This document shows positions 33,396 through 42,700 of a DNA stretch of 64,000 nt, piece after piece. Position 1 is the first letter of the stretch, and every line of letters starts with the position of its first letter. The position numbers and the translations under genes are program-made. This DNA is from Holophagales bacterium (lineage in GTDB: Bacteria; Acidobacteriota; Thermoanaerobaculia; UBA5066), in contig JADJZB010000002.1 in NCBI GenBank assembly GCA_016719485.1, forward strand, positions 310,001 to 374,000, given 5' to 3'. The notes below the pieces were generated by a model that worked only from the letters and a program-made list of their open reading frames with translations, ran no database searches and was not told where the DNA came from.

Positions 33396-34601
33396 TCAGC
33401 GCCTCGCGAGGGCGACGATCGGCTCGAGCCGGGCCGCCCGCCGGGCCGGGAGAACTCCGGCGACGAGCCCGACGGTCACCGAGACGACGAGAGCGGCGAC
33501 GACGGCCCAGACCGGCGGCTGGACCGGGAAGTCGGGGTAGAGGCCGCGCAGGAGGAGCGTGCCGCCCCAGCCCGCGAGGAGGCCGAGCACGCCTCCCGCG
33601 GTGGAGAGAAGAGCCGCCTCGACGAGGAAGGCGTGGAGCACCTGGCCCCGGCTCGCCCCGAGCGCCTTCAGGAGGCCGACCTCCCGCGTCCGCTCCGACA
33701 CCGAGACCAGCATGACGTTCATGATTCCGACGCCCGCGACGGTCAGCGAGACCGCCGCGATCCCGGCGAGCGCCGCGGTGAGGATCGCGAGGACCTTCCC
33801 GAACGTCTTCATCACCGCGTCCTGCGTCAGGACGGTCACGTCCTCCTGCCCGCCGTGCCGGTCCCTGAGGACCGCGAGGATCGCGGTCTTCGCACCTTCG
33901 ACGTCCCGCGCCGAGCGGGCCTCGCAGAGGACGCGGAAGACCGAGCGCCGGTCGAACATCCGGAGGTGGTGGCCGATCGGGACGAGGACCACCTCGTCGA
34001 GGTCGAGGCCGACGGAGACCCCGCGCGAGGCGAGGACGCCGGTCACCCGGAACTTCTCCTCCCCGAGCCGGAGCCTCTCTCCCACGGGCGAGCGGCCCGG
34101 GTAGAGCTCTTCCGCCACCTTCGCGCCGACGACGCAGACCCGCGGGGCACGGGCGGGGTCGCCCGGCGGAATGAAGCTCCCTTCCCGCAGCTCGAGCCGC
34201 CGGACGCGCTTCCACTCGGCGGTGACACCCGCGACGGTCAGGTCGCGGCTCCGCTCCTCGAACCGGGCCGTCAGCCCCCCCACGGAGAGGGGCGCGACGG
34301 AGGAGAGAAGGGAGACGCGGCGGCGGAGCGCCTCCACGTCGTCGAGCGTCAGGTCGTTCGGGACGCCCCCGGCCACCGGCACGATCCCGGTCGTCTCCGA
34401 CTTCCCCGGCAGGACGATCACGAGATTCGACCCGAGGAGGGCGAACTCCCCGGTGACATAGAGCCGGGCCCCTTCGCCGAGGCTCGTCAGGAGGACGACC
34501 GACGAGACGCCGATCGCCACGCCGAGGAGCGAAAGGGAGGTCCGGAGCCGGTGCCCGCGGAGCGCCCCGGCGGCGAACGCGAGGAGGTCGCCGCCTCTCA
34601 C
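33396..34601 (-). CDS. MacB-like ABC transporter permease (first)
   Basis: 401 residues with the same layout as its neighbour: N-terminal helix (RTSLSLLGVAIGVSSVVLLTS), periplasmic domain, and three C-terminal helices carrying TREVGLLKALGASRGQVLHAF. The C terminus ends AGVLPARRAARLEPIVALARR, the usual last residues of the family. The start at 34601 overlaps the ATPase stop by 4 bases. Tandem divergent permeases imply a heterodimeric exporter of a lipid, peptide or small molecule. Confidence 0.9.
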   Translation of the reverse strand: MRGGDLLAFAAGALRGHRLRTSLSLLGVAIGVSSVVLLTSLGEGARLYVTGEFALLGSNLVIVLPGKSETTGIVPVAGGVPNDLTLDDVEALRRRVSLLSSVAPLSVGGLTARFEERSRDLTVAGVTAEWKRVRRLELREGSFIPPGDPARAPRVCVVGAKVAEELYPGRSPVGERLRLGEEKFRVTGVLASRGVSVGLDLDEVVLVPIGHHLRMFDRRSVFRVLCEARSARDVEGAKTAILAVLRDRHGGQEDVTVLTQDAVMKTFGKVLAILTAALAGIAAVSLTVAGVGIMNVMLVSVSERTREVGLLKALGASRGQVLHAFLVEAALLSTAGGVLGLLAGWGGTLLLRGLYPDFPVQPPVWAVVAALVVSVTVGLVAGVLPARRAARLEPIVALARR

Positions 34602-35272
34602 GCGCCGCCGTCTCCCACGACGCGCCCGTCGGCGAGGCGCACTTTCCGCGGCGCCCTCGCGCCGATGCCGGGGTCGTGCGTCACGACGAGGAGCGTCCGT
34701 CCCCCGGCGTTCAGCCTTTCGAGAAGCGCCACGATCTCCGCACCGGAGGCGCTGTCCAGGTTTCCTGTCGGCTCGTCGGCCAGGATGAGCCCGGGACCCG
34801 TGACGACGGCCCGCGCGAGGCAGACGCGCTGCTTCTCTCCCCCGGAGAGCTGATCGGGGCGGTGGCGGCTGCGCTCCGTCAGGCCGACCGAGGCGAGCGC
34901 CTCGGTAGCCCGGGCGAGCCGCTCGGCGGGCGGGACGCCGCCGAGGACGAGCGGCAGGCCGACGTTCTCGAGCGCCGTCATCCGCGGAACGAGGTGGAAC
35001 GACTGGAAGACGAACCCGATCCGCTCGCGCCGGAGCCTGGAGAGCTCGTCGTCCGAGAGCGCCGCCACCTCGCGCCCCTCGAAGCGGTAGGAGCCGGCCG
35101 TCGGGCGGTCGAGCCCTCCGAGGAGTGAGAGGAGCGTCGACTTGCCCGAACCCGAGGGTCCCATCACCGCGAGGTACTCCCCCGCCGCGATCGAGAGCGT
35201 CACGTCCCTCAGGGCGTGGACGGGCCTTCCGCCCACGTCCCAGGTCCGCGAGACGCCCGAGAGCTCGATCAC
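34598..35272 (-). CDS. MacB/LolD-type ABC transporter ATPase
   Basis: 224 residues from GTG 35272, overlapping the membrane-fusion gene stop by 4 bases. Walker A is MGPSGSGKSTLLSLLGGLD, the Q-loop is GFVFQSFHLVPRMTALENV, the ABC signature is QLSGGEKQRVCLARA, Walker B is LILADEPTGNLDS and the switch His is in VTHDP. The LVPRMTALENVGLPL segment and short length place it with the LolD/MacB export ATPases. It powers the two permeases that follow. Confidence 0.95.
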   Translation of the reverse strand: MIELSGVSRTWDVGGRPVHALRDVTLSIAAGEYLAVMGPSGSGKSTLLSLLGGLDRPTAGSYRFEGREVAALSDDELSRLRRERIGFVFQSFHLVPRMTALENVGLPLVLGGVPPAERLARATEALASVGLTERSRHRPDQLSGGEKQRVCLARAVVTGPGLILADEPTGNLDSASGAEIVALLERLNAGGRTLLVVTHDPGIGARAPRKVRLADGRVVGDGGA

Positions 35273-36417
35273 CGGGCCTCCTCGGCCCGCGCCCGCGCCC
35301 CCTCCTTCACCTCGGACCGGTCGAGCGACGTGACGACGGTGTCCCCCTCGGAGAGCCCCGACACGACCTCCGCCCACTCGGCTCCCCTGAGCCCCGTCTC
35401 CACCTTCGCGGAAACGAGCGTCCCCTTCGAGAGGAGGAGCGCTCTCCCTCCCGGGAGAAGGGCGTAGGACGGCACGCGGAGGACGTCCTCCTTTCGCGCG
35501 AGGACGACGACGACGTCCGCCGAGGTCCCCGGGAGGAGAGTCTTGCCGAACGCCGCGTCCTCCAGGGCCACCTCCACCTCGAACGTCCGGTTCTGTTCCC
35601 TCTGGTCGAGGACGTAGTCCGCGATGCGGGAGACCTTTCCCGCGAACGTCCGTCCCGCGTAGGCGTCGAACGTCACGCGCACGGGGACCCCCGCCTTCAC
35701 GCGCCCCACGTCCACCTCGTCGAGCGGAGCGCTGACGTACGTGTCGTCCGGGTCGAAGAGCTCCACGACCGCCGGGATCGGGAGGCCCGGCGGGGAGGGC
35801 GTGACCCACTCCCCTTCCTCCGTCGACAGCTCCGCCACGACCCCGTCGAACGGGGCCAGTAGAACGGTCTTGCCGAGGCCGACCCGCGCCACCTCCAGAG
35901 AGGCCCGGGCCTGCCCCACGCGGGCCCGCGCCGCCTCGCAGGCGGCCGCCGTCATCCCGGCCTCCGTCTGGGCCCTCTCGAGGAGCCCGAGCGAGAGGAC
36001 GTCGTCCTTCGCGAGCCGCTCGCTCCTCGACAGGTCGCGAACGGCCTGCTCGGCCGCCCGGCACGCCTCCCGCTCCGCCGCCTCGGCCACGACGAGCGAC
36101 TTTTCCGCGAGGGTGACCTGCGCGCGCACGTCGTCCGCGGCGATCCTGACGAGAGCGTCCCCTTTCTTCACGCGATCGCCTTTCCGGACGAAGAGCCGCT
36201 CGACCCGCCCGCCGACCTCCGGGCTCAGCGTGGCCCGGCGGCGGGAGCGCACCGTGCCGGCCCGGCTTCCCGTGACCGTCTCCTCCACGGCGCCGCGCGC
36301 GACGGCGACGACCGTGACGGGGACCGGATCGGGACGCAGGAACGTGACGCGCAGGACGAGGGCGGCGAGGACGAGCGCGACGCCGACGAGACCGCGGCGG
36401 AGCCACTTGCGAGCCAT
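35269..36417 (-). CDS. HlyD/MacA-type periplasmic membrane-fusion protein
   Basis: 382 residues from ATG 36417. An N-terminal membrane anchor (RRGLVGVALVLAALVLRVTF) precedes the beta-barrel/lipoyl/coiled-coil arrangement: GRVERLFVRKGDRVKKGDALV, a long alpha-helical hairpin (about residues 75-155), LAPFDGVVAELSTEEGEWV, and the C-terminal barrel. It would bridge the ABC exporter to an outer-membrane channel; no TolC-type gene is present here. It is the first gene of the operon, with TACGAT 6 bases upstream of the start. Confidence 0.9.
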   Translation of the reverse strand: MARKWLRRGLVGVALVLAALVLRVTFLRPDPVPVTVVAVARGAVEETVTGSRAGTVRSRRRATLSPEVGGRVERLFVRKGDRVKKGDALVRIAADDVRAQVTLAEKSLVVAEAAEREACRAAEQAVRDLSRSERLAKDDVLSLGLLERAQTEAGMTAAACEAARARVGQARASLEVARVGLGKTVLLAPFDGVVAELSTEEGEWVTPSPPGLPIPAVVELFDPDDTYVSAPLDEVDVGRVKAGVPVRVTFDAYAGRTFAGKVSRIADYVLDQREQNRTFEVEVALEDAAFGKTLLPGTSADVVVVLARKEDVLRVPSYALLPGGRALLLSKGTLVSAKVETGLRGAEWAEVVSGLSEGDTVVTSLDRSEVKEGARARAEEAR

Positions 36418-36423
36418 CGGTCC

Positions 36424-36429
36424 ATCGTA
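36424..36429 (-). promoter_or_regulatory. -10 element of the exporter operon, probably leaderless
   Basis: TACGAT on the minus strand with only six bases (ggaccg) to ATG 36417. It shares the 68-base divergent gap with the peroxidase promoter. Confidence 0.4.
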
Positions 36430-36470
36430 GGAGCGCACCGGCGCGATGGGAAGCGTTCCCTCGGGGCGTC

Positions 36471-36476
36471 TAGAAT
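36471..36476 (+). promoter_or_regulatory. -10 element of the peroxidase operon, probably leaderless
   Basis: TAGAAT with nine bases (ccagccccg) to ATG 36486 and no Shine-Dalgarno. Same arrangement as hppD, xerD and dnaE. Confidence 0.45.
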
Positions 36477-36485
36477 CCAGCCCCG

Positions 36486-37526
36486 ATGATCCGGACCCGC
36501 CTCCTCGCAGCCGCCGCCGCGCTCCTCGTCCTCGCGGCCTGCGGGAAGAAGGAGCCGGAGCCGAAGGTCGACCGCGCGGCCCGCAAGGCCCTCTCCGCGC
36601 AGGCGAAGTCCACGCTCGGCGTCCTGCCCGAGACGATGCCGGGCTCGGAGGCCGATTCCCCCCAGCTCGTCGCTCTCGGCAAGGAGCTCTACTTCGAGAA
36701 GCGTCTCTCCGTGAACGGCACCCAGTCGTGTAACGACTGCCACCGCCTGGACGGCGAGAGCCCCTCGGGCGCCGACGGGGAGAGAACGTCGAACGGGGCG
36801 AAGGGTGAGAAGGGGACAAGGAACTCGCCGAGCGTGAAGAACGCCGGGTACCACGTCGCCCAGTTCTGGGACGGACGGGCGAAGACCCTCGAGGAGCAGG
36901 CCGCAGGACCGCTCCTGAACCCGGTCGAGATGGCGATGCCGGACGCGGCGGCCGTGGAGGCCGCCCTCCGTGCTGCGCCGGAGTACCGCGAGCCCTTCGC
37001 CGCCGCGTTCCCGGGCGAAACGGAGGCGATCAGCCTCGCCAATGCCGCCCGGGCCCTCGCCGCCTTTCAGAGAACGCTCCGGACCCACGACCGCCTCGAC
37101 GACTTCCTGAACGGGGACCTCGACGCGTTGACGCACCGGGAGGCCGCTGGCCTGCAGCTCTTCCTGAAGACCGGCTGCACCACGTGCCACAACTCGCCCA
37201 CCATCGGGGCGAACCAGTTCCAGCTCCTGGGCCTCGTCAAGGCCTGGGAGACGAAGGACGAGGGGCGGTTTGCCGTGACGAAGGACGAGGAGGACCGCCG
37301 GAAGTTCAAGGTCCCCTCTCTCCGCAACGCCGTGGCCACCGGTCCCTACTTTCACGACGGCTCGGTCGCCCGCCTCGACGAGGCGGTGAAGAAGATGGCC
37401 TGGCACCAGCTCGGCAAGGAGCTGTCCGACGACGAGATCGCCTCGATCGTCGCGTTTCTCGGGGCGCTCGCCGACCGGAGCGCGCCCGTCGTTCCCCCCC
37501 GCGCCCTGATGGAGAGACCGCGATGA
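36486..37526 (+). CDS. Di-haem cytochrome c peroxidase (MauG/CcpA family), lipoprotein
   Basis: 346 residues. The N terminus is a lipoprotein signal (LLVLAAC, lipid-attachment C19), so it sits on the membrane facing the periplasm. Two c-type haems are bound by CNDCH (C82-H86) and CTTCH (C231-H235). Motifs LGKELYFEKRLS, RNSPSVKNAGYHVAQFWDGRA, LNPVEMAM and FKVPSLRNAVATGPYFHDGS are those of bacterial cytochrome c peroxidases, which reduce hydrogen peroxide with cytochrome electrons. The stop overlaps the next ATG by 4 bases. Confidence 0.93.
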   Translation: MIRTRLLAAAAALLVLAACGKKEPEPKVDRAARKALSAQAKSTLGVLPETMPGSEADSPQLVALGKELYFEKRLSVNGTQSCNDCHRLDGESPSGADGERTSNGAKGEKGTRNSPSVKNAGYHVAQFWDGRAKTLEEQAAGPLLNPVEMAMPDAAAVEAALRAAPEYREPFAAAFPGETEAISLANAARALAAFQRTLRTHDRLDDFLNGDLDALTHREAAGLQLFLKTGCTTCHNSPTIGANQFQLLGLVKAWETKDEGRFAVTKDEEDRRKFKVPSLRNAVATGPYFHDGSVARLDEAVKKMAWHQLGKELSDDEIASIVAFLGALADRSAPVVPPRALMERPR

Positions 37527-37855
37527 ACCACGCACAGCTCGTCCGCGACGCCGCCAGCCTCTCGGTCCTCCCCGAGGCGACCGTCGAATCGGTCATCGCC
37601 GCTCTGGCCGACCTCGTCCACCGATCCCGCGTGAGCCCGGACGAGCTGCTCCACGCCCTTCTCGGCGCGGCCGACCCCCTTCACGCCCACCCCGTCGACC
37701 CGCGCGACTCCCACGTCGTCGCCCAGCTCGTCGAACGGGCGAAGGCCCACCCCCTCGGCCTCGACTACCTGAAGGGCGGCCACCTCGGAAGCGTTGCCGT
37801 GACGTTCGAGGCGCACGCCTTCACGGTCCTCGCGGCCCGCGAGCTCCTGAGGTGA
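37523..37855 (+). CDS. Small protein of unknown function
   Basis: 110 residues from ATG 37523. It is predicted all-helical and rich in Ala, Leu, Val and His (SPDELLHALLGAADPLHAHP, HVVAQLVERAKAHPLGLDYL), with no signal peptide, Cys or membrane segment. I do not recognise the family. It is held between the peroxidase and the lyase-like gene by 4-base overlaps on both sides, so the three are stoichiometrically linked in translation. Confidence 0.7.
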   Translation: MNHAQLVRDAASLSVLPEATVESVIAALADLVHRSRVSPDELLHALLGAADPLHAHPVDPRDSHVVAQLVERAKAHPLGLDYLKGGHLGSVAVTFEAHAFTVLAARELLR

Positions 37856-38874
37856 ACATGACGAACTGGAATCTCCCGAAACGCGTCGACCTCGCCGACA
37901 TCACCGTCCGGGACGGCTTCCAGCACGAGGAGAAGTGGATCCCCACCGAGGCCAAGCTCTGGGTCCTCGAAGAGCTCGTCCTCGCGGGCTACCGGCGCCT
38001 CGAGGTGACGAACCTCGGGAACCCGAAGGGGATGCCGCAGTTCAGGGACTCCGACGAGCTGCTGAAGGGGATCCGGGCGAGCAAGCGGGTCGAGAAGCAG
38101 ATCGCCGGCGTCGAGCTGACCGCGGTCACCATCCGCGAGAAGGCCGTCGACCGGGCCATCGAGGCGAAGGCGGAGGGGTGGGGGCCGGACCGGATCCTGA
38201 TGATGGTCTCGACCTCGGCCACCCACATGAAGAAGAACTCCGGCCTCGACCACGCCGGCTACTGGGCCGAGGCCGAGCGCTGCATCCGCAAGGCTCACGC
38301 CGCGGGGATCAGGGTCAACGGGACCGTCAGCACGATCTGGGGCTGCCCGATGGAGGGGCCCACCAGGCTCGAGGACGCCGTAGCCTTCACGAAGCGCTTC
38401 CTCGACATCGGTGCCGACGACATCGAGCACGCCGACCACGACGGCTCGGCCCCGCCCGACCGGGTCTACGCCTACTACTCGATGATCCTCGAAGCGATGC
38501 CGGACGTGACGAAGCACCTGGCCCACTTCCACGTCACCCGCGGGTGGGGCCTCGCGAACGTCCTCGCCGCACTTCAGGCCGGGATCGTGAGGTACGAGAG
38601 CACCCTCGGCGGGATCGGCGGCCAGCCCGCGAACTTCTTCGACGGGGCCCCCGTCTCCGGCACCGGCCGCTACTACTACCAGGACCCGAACAACGTCGGC
38701 CTCGTCAGCGGCGAAGACCTCGTCGTCATGCTCGACGAAATGGGGATCGAGACCGGCCTCGACGTGGACCGCGTCCTCGCCACGGGCCGGATGGTCGAGA
38801 GGATCGTCGGCCGGCGCCTCCGGAGCGAGACGATCAAGTCGGGACGGATTCCGAAGAAGCCGACCGGCTTCTGA
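37852..38874 (+). CDS. HMG-CoA lyase-like / HMGL-family TIM-barrel enzyme
   Basis: 340 residues from GTG 37852 (ATG 37858 is an alternative). It is a metal-dependent carbon-carbon lyase or aldolase of the HMGL/DRE-TIM family. Catalytic R20-D21 are in ITVRDGFQHEEKW (RDG motif) and metal ligands H225 and H227 in HFHVTRGWGLANVL, followed by YESTLGGIGGQP. In HMG-CoA lyases the equivalent loop is GGCP with an essential Cys; here it is Q258. The reaction is therefore likely different from 3-hydroxy-3-methylglutaryl-CoA cleavage. It is coupled to the 110-residue gene. Confidence 0.82.
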   Translation: MNMTNWNLPKRVDLADITVRDGFQHEEKWIPTEAKLWVLEELVLAGYRRLEVTNLGNPKGMPQFRDSDELLKGIRASKRVEKQIAGVELTAVTIREKAVDRAIEAKAEGWGPDRILMMVSTSATHMKKNSGLDHAGYWAEAERCIRKAHAAGIRVNGTVSTIWGCPMEGPTRLEDAVAFTKRFLDIGADDIEHADHDGSAPPDRVYAYYSMILEAMPDVTKHLAHFHVTRGWGLANVLAALQAGIVRYESTLGGIGGQPANFFDGAPVSGTGRYYYQDPNNVGLVSGEDLVVMLDEMGIETGLDVDRVLATGRMVERIVGRRLRSETIKSGRIPKKPTGF

Positions 38875-39039
38875 GCTCCGGGGTCCTCGACGACCTTCCG
38901 TCAGGGCAGGAGGAGAGCCGGAGAGGGGCCTGTTCGTCGGCGCCCTCGTATGGTACCTTCACGGGTTTTTTTGAGACCGTCACGCATGGACGACTCGCTG
39001 CCCTTGCCCACTCCCGGCCCTAGAAAGGCATAAGCGAAG
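38875..39039 (+). other. Non-coding gap before the act-cox operon
   Basis: 165 bases with no supported reading frame. A T7 run at about 38965-38971 follows a GGTACC-containing stretch and may end the lyase transcript. The operon promoter is presumably here, but I cannot pick a convincing -35/-10 pair. The actA start follows aaaggcataagcgaag. Confidence 0.4.
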
Positions 39040-39696
39040 ATGGCACAGCTCTTTCCGAAGAGCGCGAACTACCTCGCGCCGGCCTCGATAGCCGCCCTCG
39101 TCCTCGTGGCGGGCGGCGCCGTAGGCTCCCTGCTGGCGCTCGACTACGCCGGTTTCAACCAACGCCGCGGAGAGACCGTCGAGCAGCCGGTTCCCTTCAG
39201 CCACGAGCACCACGTCGCAGGGTTGGGCATCGACTGCCGGTACTGCCACACCGCGGTCGAGAAGTCCGCCTCGGCCGGCGTGCCGCCGACCTCGACCTGC
39301 TACAACTGCCACAAGATCGTCTGGAACGAGGCACCGATGCTCGAGCCGGTCCGGTCCAGCTACCGGACCGGGCAGCCGATCGAGTGGAACAAGGTCCACG
39401 ACCTTCCCGACTTCACCTATTTCAACCACTCGATCCACGTCGCCAAGGGAATGGGCTGCGCCACCTGTCACGGCCCGGTCCACCAGATGCGCCTCATGCG
39501 CTCGGCCCAGCCGATCCAGATGCGCTGGTGCCTCGAGTGCCACCGGAACCCCGAGAAGTTCATCCGACCGAAGGAAGAGATCTACAACATGACCTGGAAG
39601 GCGAAGGACCAGGAGGCGCTCGGCCGCGAGCTCGTCGAAAAGTACAAGGTACGTCCTCCCGCCGAGATCACGTCCTGTGGGACCTGCCACCGTTGA
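39040..39696 (+). CDS. actA: Alternative complex III subunit ActA, pentahaem cytochrome c
   Basis: 218 residues. An N-terminal membrane anchor (IAALVLVAGGAVGSLLALDY) is followed by a periplasmic multihaem domain with five CxxCH motifs: CRYCH, CYNCH, CATCH, CLECH and CGTCH. PVPFSHEHHVAGLGIDCRYC and NHSIHVAKGMGCATCHG are typical of ActA. It carries electrons from the quinol-oxidising core towards the terminal oxidase. First gene of the act-cox operon; actB follows after 28 bases. Confidence 0.95.
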   Translation: MAQLFPKSANYLAPASIAALVLVAGGAVGSLLALDYAGFNQRRGETVEQPVPFSHEHHVAGLGIDCRYCHTAVEKSASAGVPPTSTCYNCHKIVWNEAPMLEPVRSSYRTGQPIEWNKVHDLPDFTYFNHSIHVAKGMGCATCHGPVHQMRLMRSAQPIQMRWCLECHRNPEKFIRPKEEIYNMTWKAKDQEALGRELVEKYKVRPPAEITSCGTCHR

Positions 39697-39724
39697 GCCG
39701 CCGGACTGAAGGAGCAGCGACCCG

Positions 39725-42700
39725 ATGAGCCTTCCGACCCTTCGTCCCGAGCCCGCGGAAGGACTCCCGGCCGGGCCCGCCCACTTTCCGCTCGACCTCG
39801 CCGAGATCCGCGAGCGCCTCCGGACCCGGCAGGGACCGGCGTTCTGGCGCGGAATCGAAGAGCTCGCGGACGACACCCGCTTCCGCGAGTTCCTGGCAAC
39901 GGAGTACCCGAGGCACGCCTCCGACTGGGACGAAAGCCTCGACCGCGGCTTCTCCCGCCGGCGCTTTCTCGAGCTCGGCATGGCCTCCATGGCCCTGGCC
40001 GGCATGACGGCCTGCACGCGGCAGCCCGTCGAGAAGATCGTCCCCTACGTGAAGCAGCCGGAGGAGATCCTCCCCGGCGTGCCGCTCTTCTTCGCCACGG
40101 CGATGACGGTCGGCGGCTTCGCCCAGCCGCTCCTCGCCGAGAGCCACGAGGGTCGCCCCACGAAGGTCGAGGGGAACCCGGAACACCCGGCGAGCCTCGG
40201 GGGCGCCACCGCCGTCGCCCAGGCGTCCGTCCTCGGGCTCTACGACCCCGACCGCCTGAAGGTCCCGACGAAGCTCGGAATCCTCGACACCTGGCCGCAC
40301 CTCGTCACCGAGCTGCAGGCGGCCGCGAAGGCGCAGAAGCAGATCGAGGGAGCAGGCCTCCGGATCCTGACCGAGACCGTCACCTCCCCGACCCTCGGCG
40401 CGCAGATGAAGGCGCTCCTCGCCGCCTTCCCGAAGGCGAAGTGGCACCAGTGGGAATCGGCCGGGCGCGACGCCGTCCGCTCCGGCGCCCGGATCGCCTT
40501 CGGGCAGCCGGCGGAGACCCGCTACGACCTCGGCGCCGCCGACGTCGTCGTCGCCCTCGATTCCGACTTCCTCGCCTCCGGGCCCGATTCCGTCCGCAAC
40601 GCCAAGGCCTTCTCGGCCCGGCGCCGCCTCGTCGGCGGGTCGAAGGAGATGTCTCGTTTCTACGCCGTGGAGGTCTCCCCGACCCCGACGGGCACGCTCG
40701 CCGATCACCGCCTCCCGCTCCGCGCGAGCGCCCTCCCCGCCTTCGCGGAGGCGCTCGGTGCCGAGCTCGGCCTCGCCGGCTTCGCCCGGCCCTCGGGGCT
40801 CGACGAGAGGGCGCTGAAGTTCGCCGGCACGGCCGCGAAGGACCTGAAGGCGGCCGCCGGCCGCTCCGTCGTCGTCGCGGGCGACTTCGCCCCCGCCGAG
40901 GTCCACGCCGCGGCCCACGCCATGAACGAGGCGCTCGGCAATGTCGGGAAGACCGTCTTCCAGACCGATCCGGTCGAGGCGGCGCCGGTCGACCAGCTCG
41001 CATCCCTCGCCGACCTCGTGGCGGACGTGAAGAAGGGGGAGGTGCAGGTCCTCCTCATCCTCGGCGGTAATCCCGTCTACGACGCCCCGTCCGATCTCGC
41101 GTTCGGCGAGAGTCTCCTGAAGGCGGGCCTTCGCATCCACCTTACCGGCTACCCCGACGAGACCTCGCGCTACTGCCAGTGGGCCGTCCCGATGGCCCAC
41201 TTCCTCGAGGCGTGGAGCGACGTCCGCTCGCTCGACGGCACCGCCGCCCTCGTCCAGCCCCTCGTCGAGCCTCTCTACGAAGGGAAGTCGCCGCACGAGC
41301 TGCTGTCGGTCCTCCTCGACGAGACGCCCCGGAAGGGCTACGACGTCGTCAAGGAGCACTGGAAGGCGGCCCGCTCGGGCGAGGCGGACTTCGAGGCGTT
41401 CTGGAGGAAGAGCCTCCACGACGGCGTCGTTCCCGGCACCGCATTTGCCGCGAAGGTGCTGCCGGTGCGCGTCGCCGAAGTCGCAGGGGCCCTGGCCGCC
41501 GCCGCGACGGCGGCGGCCGCCCGTCCTTCCGACCTCGAGGCCGTCTTCCGGCCCGACCCGTCGCTCCTGGACGGCCGCTTCGCCAACAACGGCTGGCTCC
41601 AGGAGCTCCCGAAGCCGCTCAGCAAGCTGACGTGGGACAACGCGGCGATCGTCTCTCCCGCCACCGCGCAGAAGCTCGGCCTGCAGAACGAGGACGTCGT
41701 GAAGGTCACGGCGAACGGGAAGAGCGTCGAGCTGCCCGTCCTCATCCAGCCGGGCCAGGCGGCGGGCGTCGTCACGCTCCACCTCGGCTTCGGCCGCGCC
41801 CACGCCGGGCGCGTCGGCAACGGCGTCGGCGCCGACGTGACACCACTCCGGACGACGGCCGCGCCGTGGATCGCCGCCGTCACCCTCGCGAAGACGGGCG
41901 CGCGCTCCCCGCTCGCGCACACGCAGCAGCACTTCCGGATGGAAGGGCGCGAGATCGTCCGGGTGATGTCGCTCCCCGAGTACGTGAAGGACCCCGCGAA
42001 GGCGAAGGGGCACGGCCTCCCGCCGAAGGACGTCTCCCTCTTCCAGCCGGGCTGGGAGTACAAGGAGAACGCCTGGGGGCTCTCCGTCGACCTCGGCTCG
42101 TGCTTCGGCTGCAACGCCTGCGTCGTCGCCTGCCAGTCGGAGAACAACATCCCCATCGTCGGCAAGGAGCAGGTCGGCAGGAACCGCGAGATGCAGTGGA
42201 TCCGCGTCGACCAGTACTACGAGGGGACCGACCTCGAGAACCCCGAGGTCCACCACCAGCCCCTGATGTGCCAGCACTGCGAGATGGCCCCCTGCGAGGT
42301 CGTCTGCCCCGTGGCCGCGACGGTCCACGGCGCCGAGGGGCTGAACGAGATGGCCTACAACCGCTGCGTCGGCACCCGCTACTGCTCCAACAACTGCCCC
42401 TACCACGTCCGGCGCTTCAACTTCCTCGAGTACAACGGCGAGAGGGAGAAGGAGCCGGTCCTGAAGATGCTCGCGAACCCCGACGTCACCGTCCGGTCCC
42501 GTGGCGTCATGGAGAAGTGCACCTTCTGCATCCAGCGGATCAACCGGGCCCGCATCGTGGCCGAGCGCGAGGGGCGCGCCATCCGCGACGGCGAGATCCG
42601 GACCGCCTGCCAGCAGACCTGCCCGGCCGACGCCATCGTCTTCGGGAACATCAACGACCCGGCGGCGAAGGTCACGAAGCTCCGCGAGGAGCCCCGCACC

